Origin: Coriobacteriia bacterium
Lineage (GTDB): Bacteria; Actinomycetota; Coriobacteriia; Anaerosomatales; Anaerosomataceae
Assembly: GCA_016938135.1 (NCBI GenBank)
Contig: JAFGVD010000029.1
Location: 54,054-118,053 of the forward strand
Reading direction: 5' to 3'
Length of the DNA: 64,000 nt
The notes under the pieces are model-generated. The model saw only the letters and a program-made list of their open reading frames with translations. It was not told where the DNA came from and ran no database searches. How positions within the stretch are numbered: position 1 is the first letter of the stretch; the number at the start of each line of letters is the position of its first letter. Shown piece by piece: positions 7,913 to 15,957 of the stretch. The translations under genes were made by a program, and so were the position numbers.

Positions 7913-8524
7913 ATGTATGTTCTCGCCGTAACCGGGGGTATCGGTTCGGGGAAGTCGGTCGCCGCTCAGGTCTTTGCTGACCGTTCGGCGATCGTGCTCG
8001 ACCTCGATCGCATCGCCAAAGAGCTTCTCGAGCCCGGAATGCCGGTGTTCGCGCATATCGTGGAGGCATTCGGCCCTGAAGTGGTAGGGGAGGATGGCCG
8101 CATCGACCATCCCGCCCTGGCCACCGCCGCTTTTGCTTCCAGCGAGAATGCGAGCAAGCTCAATGCGATCGTGCATCCGGCTGTCCACGCCGTGCTCACC
8201 GGGATACTGGACGCGCTTGCCGTGCAGGCCCAGCCCCCGCGCGTCGTGGTCCTGGATGTGCCGTTGCTCGTCGAGGCCCCCATGTTCCTGGAGTTGGTCG
8301 ACGGCGTTGTCGCCATCTCGGCATGTGAAGATGACCGTGTCGCGCGATGCGTTGCGAAGGGTATGTCTGAACAAGACGTGCGTCGTAGAATCGAATGTCA
8401 AGCGGGAGACTCCGAGCGCCGGGAGATCGCCGACTACGTGATCGAGAACGATGGAGACCTGGCCGCATTCCGTAGCGACGTTGTGGACTTCTGGGATATG
8501 GAGGTGGCGCCGCGTGCCACGTGA
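7913..8524 (+). CDS. coaE: Dephospho-CoA kinase
   Basis: CoaE phosphorylates the 3'-hydroxyl of dephospho-CoA, the last step of coenzyme A synthesis. The 203-residue protein opens with the P-loop AVTGGIGSGKS (residues 5-15). It continues with LDLDRIAKELLEPG for substrate binding, the HPAVHAVL lid region and VLDVPLLVEA. GGGAGGTCCGGC precedes the ATG. Placement after rpsA is common in Actinobacteria. The end of the gene overlaps the lytic transglycosylase start by 11 bases. Confidence 0.93.
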   Translation: MYVLAVTGGIGSGKSVAAQVFADRSAIVLDLDRIAKELLEPGMPVFAHIVEAFGPEVVGEDGRIDHPALATAAFASSENASKLNAIVHPAVHAVLTGILDALAVQAQPPRVVVLDVPLLVEAPMFLELVDGVVAISACEDDRVARCVAKGMSEQDVRRRIECQAGDSERREIADYVIENDGDLAAFRSDVVDFWDMEVAPRAT

Positions 8525-9092
8525 GCACGCATTCGCCCCGCACCGTCTTGGCCCCGTACTCGTCATCGTCGTTCTGGCTCTCGTCGCGCTCCTTGCGCTG
8601 AGGGGCCCTGCGTGGTGGCAGCGGGTTTACTACCCGCTGCGCTATGAAGACTCCATCGCGCAGTCTGCCGAACGTTTCGACGTGGATCCCTATCTGGTGG
8701 CCGCACTCATTAATGCCGAGTCGGGCTTCGATGAGGAAGAGGTCTCCTCGGCAGGGGCAGTGGGCCTGATGCAGCTGCTACCGTCTACAGCGGCTGAGAT
8801 CGCTGTCGCCGTGGGTATCGACGGCGATATAGATACTGAGCGGCTCAAGGACCCGGAGATCAACATCGTGCTGGGCACGCGACATCTGGCGGACCTGCTT
8901 GCGCGTTATGAGCATACGCGAACGGCCCTGGCCGCGTACAACGCGGGTGGCGGGAACGTGGACAGCTGGCTGGAGCAGAGCGGGGACTCCAGTGTGGGCA
9001 CGACTCTGCCGTTCCCGGAGACAGAAGCTTACGTCGAAAGGGTACTCTCGGAAGTGGACCGATATCGCGAACTCTATCCGGATGCGTTCTAG
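8514..9092 (+). CDS. Membrane-anchored lytic murein transglycosylase (SLT family)
   Basis: This 192-residue cell-envelope enzyme cleaves the MurNAc-GlcNAc bond of peptidoglycan with formation of 1,6-anhydro-MurNAc. An N-terminal hydrophobic helix (about 14-30) anchors or exports it. The SLT domain has the catalytic Glu in ALINAESGFD (Glu69), then GAVGLMQLLPSTA and the substrate motif LAAYNAGGGNVDSWL, as in Slt70-type enzymes. The GTG at 8514 is chosen because GGAGG lies nine bases upstream; the ATG at 8451 lies deep in coaE. It overlaps coaE and is 13 bases from uvrB, so coaE, this gene and uvrB probably form an operon. Confidence 0.88.
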   Translation: MPREHAFAPHRLGPVLVIVVLALVALLALRGPAWWQRVYYPLRYEDSIAQSAERFDVDPYLVAALINAESGFDEEEVSSAGAVGLMQLLPSTAAEIAVAVGIDGDIDTERLKDPEINIVLGTRHLADLLARYEHTRTALAAYNAGGGNVDSWLEQSGDSSVGTTLPFPETEAYVERVLSEVDRYRELYPDAF

Positions 9093-9105
9093 GAGCAGGT
9101 GAGTC

Positions 9106-11172
9106 GTGGCAGATCTACGTGTCGTCTCGGAGTTCGAGCCTGCGGGCGATCAGCCGAAGGCTATCGAGGATCTCTCCGCGGGTGTGTCGGCCGGGCTGCG
9201 CGACCAGACGCTTCTGGGCGTCACCGGCTCGGGCAAGACATTCACGATGGCGAAGCTCATCGAGAGCGTACAGCGGCCCACCCTGGTGATGGCTCCCAAC
9301 AAGACGCTTGCCGCGCAGCTGGCCTCTGAGCTCAAAGACTTCCTGCCTGACAACGCTGTCGTCTACTTCGTCTCCTACTACGATTACTACCAGCCCGAGG
9401 CGTACGTGCCCACGACCGACACCTTCATCGAGAAGGACTCGTCGATAAACGCCGAGGTCGAGAAGCTCCGCCACGCTGCCACCGCAGCGCTGCTATCGCG
9501 TCGTGATGTGGTGGTGGTCGCCAGCGTGAGCTGCATCTACGGTATCGGTTCGCCCGAGGACTACGCGGGACTTGCCGCGTTCCTCACGGTGGGGGAGACA
9601 TACGATCGGGATAAGCTCATCCGCGACCTCATCGAGATACAGTACGACCGCAACGACTACGACCTCACACGCGGGACGTTCCGCGTTCGTGGCGATGTCC
9701 TCGATGTGTTCCCGCCCTATGCTGACCATCCGGTGCGCGTGGCGTTCTTCGGCGATGAGATCGAGTCCATAGCGGAGTTCGACCAGGTCACCGGCGAGAT
9801 CGATGTGACGTTCAAATGGCTTCCCATCTGGCCGGCCACGCACTACGTGACCGCGCCGGACAAGCTCGAGGTCGCGCTAGGCAGCATACGGGCCGAGGTC
9901 CAGGAGCGGTTGGCGCAGCTCAAAGCCGACGGCAAGTTGCTGGAGGCCCAAAGGCTTGAGATGCGCACCAGCTATGACCTGGAGATGCTTGAGACCATGG
10001 GCTTTTGCTCGGGCATCGAGAACTACTCCCGTCATCTGGACGGTCGGTCGCCGGGCGAGCCGCCCAACACGCTTATCGACTACTTCCCTGAGGACTTCTT
10101 GTGCATCATCGACGAGTGTCACGTCACCGTGCCGCAGATCCGGGGGATGCATGCGGGGGACCGCTCCAGGAAGGTCACTCTGGTGGAGCACGGCTTCCGT
10201 TTGCCGAGCGCGCTGGACAACCGGCCTCTCAATTTCGAGGAGTTCCGGGCGAAGGTTCCCCAGACGGTGTTCGTCTCGGCAACGCCCGGCGAGTGGGAAC
10301 GCGGCGTCAGCGATCAGATCGTGGAGCAGATCATCCGTCCAACGGGACTCGTGGACCCGCAGATCGTGACACGGCCCACCAAGGGGCAGGTGGATGACCT
10401 CATAGCCGAGATCCGCGATCGGGTTGAGCGCGATGAGCGGGTCTTGGTCACCACGCTCACCAAGAAGATGGCCGAGGATCTCACTGACTACTTCTTCGAA
10501 CACGGCATCAAGGTGCGCTATCTGCACAGCGACGTAGCCACACTTGAACGTGTGGAGGTGCTGCGCGATCTGCGTGCCGGCGTGATCGATGTCGTGGTGG
10601 GTATCAACCTGCTCCGGGAGGGGCTCGATCTGCCTGAGGTGTCGCTGGTAGCCATACTCGATGCCGACAAAGAAGGTTTCTTGAGAGACTTCCGCAGTCT
10701 CATCCAGACCATCGGCCGCGCCGCCCGTAACGTCTCCGGGCAAGTCATCCTCTACGCCGACAAGGTCACAGACTCTATGCGCATGGCTATCGATGAAACC
10801 GACCGCCGCCGAGCGATCCAGGTGGCCTACAACGAGAAACACGGTATCGAGCCGCAGACGATACGCAAGGCCATCCATGACATCGCCCAGTACGTGCGGG
10901 AGAGTGAAGCCGGTCTTGAGCCGAGCGAGCAGGTGGCAAAGGAGCTGTCCAGGATGCCGCGCAGCGAGCTTGCTCGCATCATCTCCACGATGGAAGAGGA
11001 GATGCACGCCGCCGCGGAGTCGCTGGACTTCGAGTCCGCGGCGCGTATGCGTGACCAGGTCGTGAAGCTGAAGGCCGAGGTCGAGTCAACGACCGCCGAT
11101 GAGGTGCTCTCACGCCTCAAGCAAGGCGCCCGCAAAGGCTCGTCACACGGCGTGAAGAAGCGGCTCCGCTAG
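9106..11172 (+). CDS. uvrB: Excinuclease ABC subunit B
   Basis: UvrB is the damage-verifying helicase of nucleotide excision repair, loaded by UvrA and recruiting UvrC. The 688-residue protein has Walker [11 protein letters not shown] near residue 40, the beta-hairpin [21 protein letters not shown] region near 95-115, the DEAD-type [14 protein letters not shown], helicase motifs V and VI ([25 protein letters not shown]), and a C-terminal UVR domain ([22 protein letters not shown]) that contacts UvrC. The GTG start is preceded by AGGAGCAGG. uvrA and uvrC lie at 25-30 kb. Confidence 0.97.
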   Translation: MADLRVVSEFEPAGDQPKAIEDLSAGVSAGLRDQTLLGVTGSGKTFTMAKLIESVQRPTLVMAPNKTLAAQLASELKDFLPDNAVVYFVSYYDYYQPEAYVPTTDTFIEKDSSINAEVEKLRHAATAALLSRRDVVVVASVSCIYGIGSPEDYAGLAAFLTVGETYDRDKLIRDLIEIQYDRNDYDLTRGTFRVRGDVLDVFPPYADHPVRVAFFGDEIESIAEFDQVTGEIDVTFKWLPIWPATHYVTAPDKLEVALGSIRAEVQERLAQLKADGKLLEAQRLEMRTSYDLEMLETMGFCSGIENYSRHLDGRSPGEPPNTLIDYFPEDFLCIIDECHVTVPQIRGMHAGDRSRKVTLVEHGFRLPSALDNRPLNFEEFRAKVPQTVFVSATPGEWERGVSDQIVEQIIRPTGLVDPQIVTRPTKGQVDDLIAEIRDRVERDERVLVTTLTKKMAEDLTDYFFEHGIKVRYLHSDVATLERVEVLRDLRAGVIDVVVGINLLREGLDLPEVSLVAILDADKEGFLRDFRSLIQTIGRAARNVSGQVILYADKVTDSMRMAIDETDRRRAIQVAYNEKHGIEPQTIRKAIHDIAQYVRESEAGLEPSEQVAKELSRMPRSELARIISTMEEEMHAAAESLDFESAARMRDQVVKLKAEVESTTADEVLSRLKQGARKGSSHGVKKRLR

Positions 11173-11183
11173 AGGCCACGCCT

Positions 11184-11849
11184 CTACGGCACCCAGAAGT
11201 GCTCGAGATTGGTGATCACGCCATCCGAGACGTCCATCCAGTAGATCGCGCTCTCGTAGTAGCCGATCGCATTCCAGCGGTTGGCACGGAAGTCATCGAA
11301 TGTCAGCGTGACGTTGCCCATCGTATAGCCGTCGGAGGGGTTGGCCGCGGGGGTGTCGTGCATGAGGACCGCGCATGTGTTGCTGACCGGGATGGTGCGC
11401 AGCTTCGGGTTCTCGTTGATGATGTAGTAGTCATTGGGGACCGGTGACTCATCACCCCGGGCTGCAGCAGCAGCATCTGCTTCCGAGCCCGTGAGCACCT
11501 GCACCCAGTCGGTGACTATCTCCCAGCCGCCGCCTGTGGCGGCGTCGATCGATGTGATGATCCCCGGGTAGCGTCCGTCGGCTACTGTCGATGCCGCGGT
11601 TTCCTCGGTGGGCTCTTCCGGCCCTGAGGTCTCGGCCCCTATCGCGGGCTTCGTAGCGGTCGACTCCTCGGTCGTAGTGCTGGAGTCACGGCTTGCGAGT
11701 GCCTTCTCGGCCCCTGCCAGGCGTTGTTCCGCCTCGTCTACAGCGGGCTTCATGAGGAGGTATCCTGCGCCCGCACCTGCGACGATCGCCAAGAGCACAA
11801 GTGTCAGGAGAAGCACGATCACCTTGGGGCTTCTGAGATCGGCGGGCAT
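11184..11849 (-). CDS. Membrane-anchored protein of unknown function (paralog of the next gene)
   Basis: A 221-residue protein with a short N-terminus, one transmembrane helix (about 9-33), a predicted coil (DEAEQRLAGAEKALASRD), a Ser/Thr/Glu-rich linker (about 55-90) and an extracytoplasmic domain of about 125 residues containing WEIVTDWVQVLTG, DYYIINENPKLRTI and a C-terminal SDGVITNLEHFWVP strand. The same order of elements occurs in the upstream neighbour at 11864-12553, so the two are tandem paralogs. The last segment resembles lipoprotein-type domains that end in a beta strand before the stop, but I do not recognise the family. The two genes are 14 bases apart and converge on uvrB. Confidence 0.75.
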   Translation of the reverse strand: MPADLRSPKVIVLLLTLVLLAIVAGAGAGYLLMKPAVDEAEQRLAGAEKALASRDSSTTTEESTATKPAIGAETSGPEEPTEETAASTVADGRYPGIITSIDAATGGGWEIVTDWVQVLTGSEADAAAAARGDESPVPNDYYIINENPKLRTIPVSNTCAVLMHDTPAANPSDGYTMGNVTLTFDDFRANRWNAIGYYESAIYWMDVSDGVITNLEHFWVP

Positions 11850-11863
11850 GGCAGCTCCTCTTT

Positions 11864-12553
11864 CTAGGGCTCGTAGTAGGGGTCGCGGGGCTGTTCCTCT
11901 ATCGCCACTATGATGCCTTCTTCCACGGTGAACCAGTAGTACCTGCCCAGGAGGCCTGAGCTGTCCTCGTCCATGTAGATGGCGTCATAGAACTGGCCGA
12001 AGGCGACCACCTGTTCGTCCATCGCCGGTCCGTAGAACCCGATCGAAGGGACGTTCGGGTACGTGTACATGATGACCTTCACGGTGCCCTGGCCGCTTGG
12101 TGGGATCTTGAAGGAGGTGATGGCTGCACCCTCGTCACGGATGTACCAGTAGTCTGCATCGTAGAAGTCCTGGTCGCCTTGACTTGTGAGGAAGGCGAGG
12201 GCCGCGTCACCTGTGAGAAAGTCGGCGGTGTCGACGTCTATCCACACCGTCTGCCATGTGCCGCCGCTCTCATCTCGGATGCCGCGAAGCGCGCCGAACA
12301 CACGCTCAGGAGAAGACGGTTCGGTGGGCGTGGGCGCCTTGGCTTCGGGCGTACCCGGATCGTCTACCTCATCACTCGCTGGAGTGACCGTCTCGGCAGA
12401 GGGGGTCGTCTCGCTCAACTGCCCCGGGAACTCAATGGTTCCACCGGTGTCGGTGATCAGCATGAAGACGACCGCGGCGCCAGCCAGGATCGCAATGCCT
12501 GCCACTACGACCAGCAGTCTCCCACCGGTACTCAGCGCGCGCCACCAGTTCAT
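11864..12553 (-). CDS. Membrane-anchored protein of unknown function (first of a paralogous pair)
   Basis: A 229-residue protein with a transmembrane helix at about 12-33, a Pro/Thr/Glu-rich linker (about 40-80), and an extracytoplasmic domain with WQTVWIDVDTADFLTG, DADYWYIRDEGAAITSFKIP and RYYWFTVEEGIIVAIEEQ. Each block has a counterpart in the downstream neighbour (WEIVTDWVQVLTG, NDYYIINENPKL, IYWMDVSDGVITNLEHF), so the pair arose by duplication. No catalytic motif is visible. The ATG has GGGGGAGCC upstream. A role at the cell surface is inferred from topology only. Confidence 0.75.
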   Translation of the reverse strand: MNWWRALSTGGRLLVVVAGIAILAGAAVVFMLITDTGGTIEFPGQLSETTPSAETVTPASDEVDDPGTPEAKAPTPTEPSSPERVFGALRGIRDESGGTWQTVWIDVDTADFLTGDAALAFLTSQGDQDFYDADYWYIRDEGAAITSFKIPPSGQGTVKVIMYTYPNVPSIGFYGPAMDEQVVAFGQFYDAIYMDEDSSGLLGRYYWFTVEEGIIVAIEEQPRDPYYEP

Positions 12554-12682
12554 GGCTCCCCCTTGTCTGCGACTATACGCTGCTCAGTTACTTCCCGTGA
12601 TGGGCGTTCGTTCACCAGGCTCCTCATGGCGGCCGAGTGTACACTTGAGAGGACATACCGAGTGTGAGAGGAGTCAGACCCT

Positions 12683-13618
12683 GTGGCGGCAGTCATCGAA
12701 TGCGCGGCGCTCACCAAGTTCTACGGCAAGTCCAGGGGAGTGGAGGACCTGACATTGACGGTGCCGGAAGGCATGGTCTTCGGGTTTCTTGGACCCAACG
12801 GCGCGGGCAAGACCACGACCATCCGTTGCCTGCTGGGCATGCTCAAACCCACCGCCGGACAGGTGCGTTTGTTCGGAGAAGAGGTGCAGCTGGACGGGGC
12901 CTCGCTCCGTCGCAAGATCGGGTACGTTGCGGGCGAGGTACAGGCGTACGAGAAGGAGACGGGACGTTGGCATATCGACTACGTCTCCGGGCTGCGCGGC
13001 GGACGCGGGGCGCTTACCGATGAGCTCATCGAGAGGCTTGAGTTCGACCCCGGCCGGCGCGTGAAGGAGCTCTCGAAGGGCAACAAGCAGAAGCTCGCCC
13101 TCATCCTGGGCCTGATGCACGATCCGGATCTGCTCATTTTGGACGAGCCGACTTCTGGGCTTGATCCACTCAACCAGGAGACCGTGTTCGACATCATCCA
13201 GGAGCGTGTGTCCGGCGGAGCCACGGTGTTCCTCTCGAGCCATATCCTCTCGGAGGTGGAGCGGGTGTGCGAACGGGTCGGCATCATCCGCAATGGCACT
13301 CTTGTGGCCGAGGAGAGCATGAAGAGCCTGCTTGGCAAACGCCTTCGTGAGTTGAACGTCACCTTCGCAGGACCCGTGGACGTCTCGTTCTTCGATGGTA
13401 TCCAGGGGGTCACGCGCGTGTCGGTGCTTTCTCCGGCGACTGTGAACGCGCGGGTACGGGGCGGTGACCTCGACGCACTGATCAAGCGGCTGGCGGGCAA
13501 GCCGATCGTAGACCTCAGTATCGAGCACGCCAGTCTTGAAGAGGTATTCATGGAGTTCTACAGGGAAGATGGTGCAGCGGCAGATGTTGCGTCGGCTGAA
13601 GGGAGCGTGGGCAGATGA
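12683..13618 (+). CDS. ABC transporter ATP-binding protein (ABC-2 exporter)
   Basis: A 311-residue ATPase with Walker A LGPNGAGKTTT near residue 37, a Q-loop-like VAGEVQAY, the signature ELSKGNKQKLAL, Walker B LLILDEPTSGLDPL and the H-loop SSHILSEVER, followed by a C-terminal regulatory extension of about 90 residues. The SKGNKQK signature and the extension are typical of CcmA/BcrA-type ATPases that pair with ABC-2 permeases for antibiotic or lipid export. GTG is the start, with GAGAGGAG upstream. Its end overlaps the permease start by four bases (ATGA), so the two are translationally coupled. The substrate is unknown. Confidence 0.92.
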   Translation: MAAVIECAALTKFYGKSRGVEDLTLTVPEGMVFGFLGPNGAGKTTTIRCLLGMLKPTAGQVRLFGEEVQLDGASLRRKIGYVAGEVQAYEKETGRWHIDYVSGLRGGRGALTDELIERLEFDPGRRVKELSKGNKQKLALILGLMHDPDLLILDEPTSGLDPLNQETVFDIIQERVSGGATVFLSSHILSEVERVCERVGIIRNGTLVAEESMKSLLGKRLRELNVTFAGPVDVSFFDGIQGVTRVSVLSPATVNARVRGGDLDALIKRLAGKPIVDLSIEHASLEEVFMEFYREDGAAADVASAEGSVGR

Positions 13619-14409
13619 GTTGGACGATCTTGCGAGCCACGCTCCATCAGCGCAGAAGCTCCATGTCATGGTTCGGCGTCAGTCTCATCGCATACTCCTG
13701 GATGATGGTGTGGTTCTACCCGCAGATAGGAGGCGGCCAGTACGCCGATCTCGTGGAGAGCCTGCCCCCGGAGATGCTGCAGTTGTTCGGCGGTGATGTG
13801 TCCTTCGCATCGCTGGGCGGGTACTTCCAGACCGAGTATCTGGGACTGATGTGGATGCTCATCGTCACCTCGGCGGTCCTGATCTATGCTTCCCGTGCTT
13901 TCGCCGGCGAGATCGCCGACGGTACCATGGAGCTGTTGCTCTCGCAGCCGGTCTCGCGGGTCAAGCTCGCGCTCACCCGGGTGGCAGGACTTGTGGTGTA
14001 CGTGCTTGCGCTCGCCGCGACCACGTTCGTTCCGATCCAGCTCTTCGGCCCCACCTATGACATCGAACTCGGTGCCGAGAAGTTCTGGCTGCTGATGGCT
14101 CTGGGGACGCTGTTCATGCTTGCGGTCGGCGGTATCGGTATGCTCGCGAGCTCTCTGTTCCGTAGCGGCGGCAAGGCGTCGAGCCTGGCGGCCGGGATAC
14201 TGGTGCTGATGTGGGTGAGCGATCTTGTCGCCAACTTCTCTGAGTTCGCTGACTTCTTCGGTCCCGTCAACCTGATCAGCAGTTGGCAACCGGGGAAGAT
14301 CATCAATGATGCGTCGGCGCCGGCCGAGGTCTGGTGGCTTTACGGCATTGTCGCGTTGTTCTCGCTCGTGGCGTGCGTCTTCGTGTTCATGCGCAGAGAT
14401 GTCGCCTAG
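13615..14409 (+). CDS. ABC-2 type permease
   Basis: A 264-residue integral membrane protein with about six transmembrane helices. It contains the ABC-2 hallmark RAFAGEIADGTMELLLSQPVSRVKL, a cytoplasmic coupling segment after the second helix, and a large first outer loop (residues about 40-75). It pairs with the overlapping upstream ATPase to form a half-size exporter, each subunit presumably present twice. BcrA/NatA-type systems move antibiotics, sodium or lipids; nothing here decides between these. The stop is followed within 13 bases by the aldo/keto reductase start, so co-transcription is likely. Confidence 0.9.
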   Translation: MSWTILRATLHQRRSSMSWFGVSLIAYSWMMVWFYPQIGGGQYADLVESLPPEMLQLFGGDVSFASLGGYFQTEYLGLMWMLIVTSAVLIYASRAFAGEIADGTMELLLSQPVSRVKLALTRVAGLVVYVLALAATTFVPIQLFGPTYDIELGAEKFWLLMALGTLFMLAVGGIGMLASSLFRSGGKASSLAAGILVLMWVSDLVANFSEFADFFGPVNLISSWQPGKIINDASAPAEVWWLYGIVALFSLVACVFVFMRRDVA

Positions 14410-14421
14410 AAGGTGATGGAG

Positions 14422-15258
14422 ATGGGATTCTCGCTGGAATCGACGATCGCACTCGCCAACGGGGTGCAGATGCCCCGTTTCGGCCTGGGCACCTACAAGT
14501 CCAACGAGGGCAGGCAGGTGTATGACGCGGTCACCTTCGCTCTGGACGCCGGGTACCGTAGTATCGACACGGCTTCGCTCTACGGGAACGAGCGGAGCAT
14601 CGGTGCTGCTCTCGGCGCCAGCGGCGTCTGTCGCGAGGATGTCTTCTTGACATCGAAGGTCTGGAACAACGAGCAAGGCTACGATCAGACGCTGGCCGCT
14701 CTGGACGCAAGCCTTGAGCGTCTGGATACCACCTACCTCGACCTCTACCTTGTGCATTGGCCCATCAAGCGGCTGCTCCAGCCCACCTGGCGGGCGATGG
14801 AGGATGCTCTGGGGCAAGGGAAGGTGCGCGCGATCGGAGTCTGCAATTTCATGCAGCACCACCTCGAGGCGTTGCTGGAGGTGGCCGAGGTGGCGCCGAT
14901 GCTGGATCAGTATGAGCTCCACCCGTGGCTGCAGCAGCCGTCACTTCGGCGTTTCTGCAAGTCGAACGGCATCGCGGTCGAGGCTTGGGCACCGCTGATG
15001 CGGGGCCGGGTGGGGGAGGTGCCGGAACTCGTCGGAATCGCCGATCAGCACGGGGTCTCGCCCGCGCAAGTCTCGCTCCGATGGCTTCTGCAAAGCGATG
15101 TCGTGGTGATTCCCAAGTCCGTGCATGCCGAGAGGATCCGCGCAAATGCCGGTGCGCTGGATTTCCTTCTGTCTCAGGCAGAGACTGCTGCCATCGACTC
15201 GCTGGACAGAGGAGAGCGCCTCGGTCGCGATCCGGACGATCTTGCCTGGAACTCCTAG
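14422..15258 (+). CDS. Aldo/keto reductase
   Basis: This NAD(P)H-dependent oxidoreductase of about 278 residues reduces aldehydes or ketones. The AKR catalytic tetrad is present: Asp in RSIDTAS, Tyr in SLYGNE, Lys in TSKVWN and His in LVHWP. The cofactor-binding IPKSVHAERIRANAG lies near the C-terminus, and GLGTYKSNEG near the N-terminus. It resembles the bacterial 2,5-diketogluconate reductase/YtbE group. Starts at 14413 (GTG), 14416 and 14422 are in frame; 14422 has AGAAGG at the best spacing. The stop overlaps the -35 of the arsR promoter. Confidence 0.9.
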   Translation: MGFSLESTIALANGVQMPRFGLGTYKSNEGRQVYDAVTFALDAGYRSIDTASLYGNERSIGAALGASGVCREDVFLTSKVWNNEQGYDQTLAALDASLERLDTTYLDLYLVHWPIKRLLQPTWRAMEDALGQGKVRAIGVCNFMQHHLEALLEVAEVAPMLDQYELHPWLQQPSLRRFCKSNGIAVEAWAPLMRGRVGEVPELVGIADQHGVSPAQVSLRWLLQSDVVVIPKSVHAERIRANAGALDFLLSQAETAAIDSLDRGERLGRDPDDLAWNS

Positions 15259-15283
15259 ACAACGGGTCGTCGGCGTTTATAGT
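15256..15283 (+). promoter_or_regulatory. Promoter of the ArsR-P-type ATPase operon, leaderless
   Basis: TAGACA (15256-15261) and TATAGT (15278-15283) are separated by 16 bases, five of six and five of six matches to consensus. The expected start site, seven bases after the -10, is the A of the ATG at 15290, and no Shine-Dalgarno sequence is present. The mRNA is therefore probably leaderless. Confidence 0.65.
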
Positions 15284-15304
15284 GAACGTATGAGCATTCG
15301 TTCA
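15283..15304 (+). promoter_or_regulatory. ArsR/SmtB-type operator overlapping the start codon
   Basis: An inverted repeat of TGAACG and CGTTCA with a ten-base centre (9 of 11 positions symmetric) spans the end of the -10, the predicted transcription start and the first codons of the sensor gene. Size and TGAA/TTCA half sites match SmtB/CadC operators. Autorepression relieved by Zn/Cd is the expected logic. Confidence 0.65.
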
Positions 15305-15679
15305 GATGAAACCTGCCAGTGCGGACCCGAGTGTGAGGTGACCATCGTTCACCCCGGGGAGGTCTCTCGCGCTCTGTCACATCTGCCCGGAGATACGGAC
15401 ATCGCGAACATCGCCGCCGTCTTTGACGCCCTGGGCGATGTCACGCGTGTGCACATAGCTCTCGCGCTTCTGCACGTGGAGTTGTGCGTGTGCGATCTGG
15501 CGGCCGTAGTGGGCATATCCCAGTCAGGTGTGAGCCATCAGCTGCGGATCTTACGGGATCTTCGCATCGTGTCGTATCGCAGAGACGGGAAACGCGCCGT
15601 CTATCGGCTTATCGACGACCACGTCCGAGAGGTGCTCATGCTTGGACTCGCACACACACTCGAGTCACAGGAGAACTGA
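15290..15679 (+). CDS. ArsR/SmtB-family metal-sensing repressor (Zn/Cd type)
   Basis: A 129-residue winged-helix repressor. The DNA-binding helices are in LCVCDLAAVVGISQSGVSHQLRILRD, followed by the wing VSYRRDGKRAVYRL. Two metal sites are visible. The alpha5 zinc site is exact (Asp-x-His-x10-His-x2-Glu in DDHVREVLMLGLAHTLE). Thiols for an alpha3N-type Cd/Pb site are present as CQCGPEC at the N-terminus and CVC before the recognition helix. Such proteins release DNA when Zn, Cd or Pb binds. The start at 15290 coincides with the predicted transcription start; the longer frame back to 15125 lies inside the reductase gene. It precedes the metal ATPase by only six bases. Confidence 0.92.
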   Translation: MSIRSDETCQCGPECEVTIVHPGEVSRALSHLPGDTDIANIAAVFDALGDVTRVHIALALLHVELCVCDLAAVVGISQSGVSHQLRILRDLRIVSYRRDGKRAVYRLIDDHVREVLMLGLAHTLESQEN

Positions 15680-15684
15680 GCGGT

Positions 15685-15957
15685 ATGGCAAACGCAGAGT
15701 CACGCGATTTCGACCTTCCCGCCCTGTTGCCCGCAGAGTTCTACTGCCTCGACTGCGCCGAGAAGCTGTGTGGCGCCGCCCGTGGTATCGAGGGAGTCCT
15801 CCGCTCAAGCTGCGACAAGGAATCCGGCGTTTTGACCGTCTCATTCAACCCCGGACGTATCGATGCATCGGCGCTTGAGAAGGAGATCGTGCGTCTCGGG
15901 ATGAATGTCGTGGGTGCTGTGGGGCATGCCGCATACCGGCTTGAGGGCCTTGATTGA
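15685..15957 (+). CDS. N-terminal HMA segment as conventionally read (stops at the UGA)
   Basis: If UGA is a true stop, this frame gives a 90-residue single HMA domain. YCLDCAEKL near residue 20 supplies a CxxC metal pair, and the alternating pattern GVLTVSFNPGRIDASALEKEIVRLGM completes the ferredoxin-like fold. The last residues, AAYRLEGLD, are the first strand of a second HMA domain and make little sense as a C-terminus, which argues that the chain continues. AGGAGAAC lies ten bases before the ATG, eight bases after the sensor stop codon. Confidence 0.5.
   Translation: MANAESRDFDLPALLPAEFYCLDCAEKLCGAARGIEGVLRSSCDKESGVLTVSFNPGRIDASALEKEIVRLGMNVVGAVGHAAYRLEGLD

Noticed and set aside
6390..8069. 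559-codon minus-strand open frame opposite rpsA
   Set aside because: Leu/Asp-rich translation typical of the complement of S1 repeats; rpsA and coaE explain the DNA.
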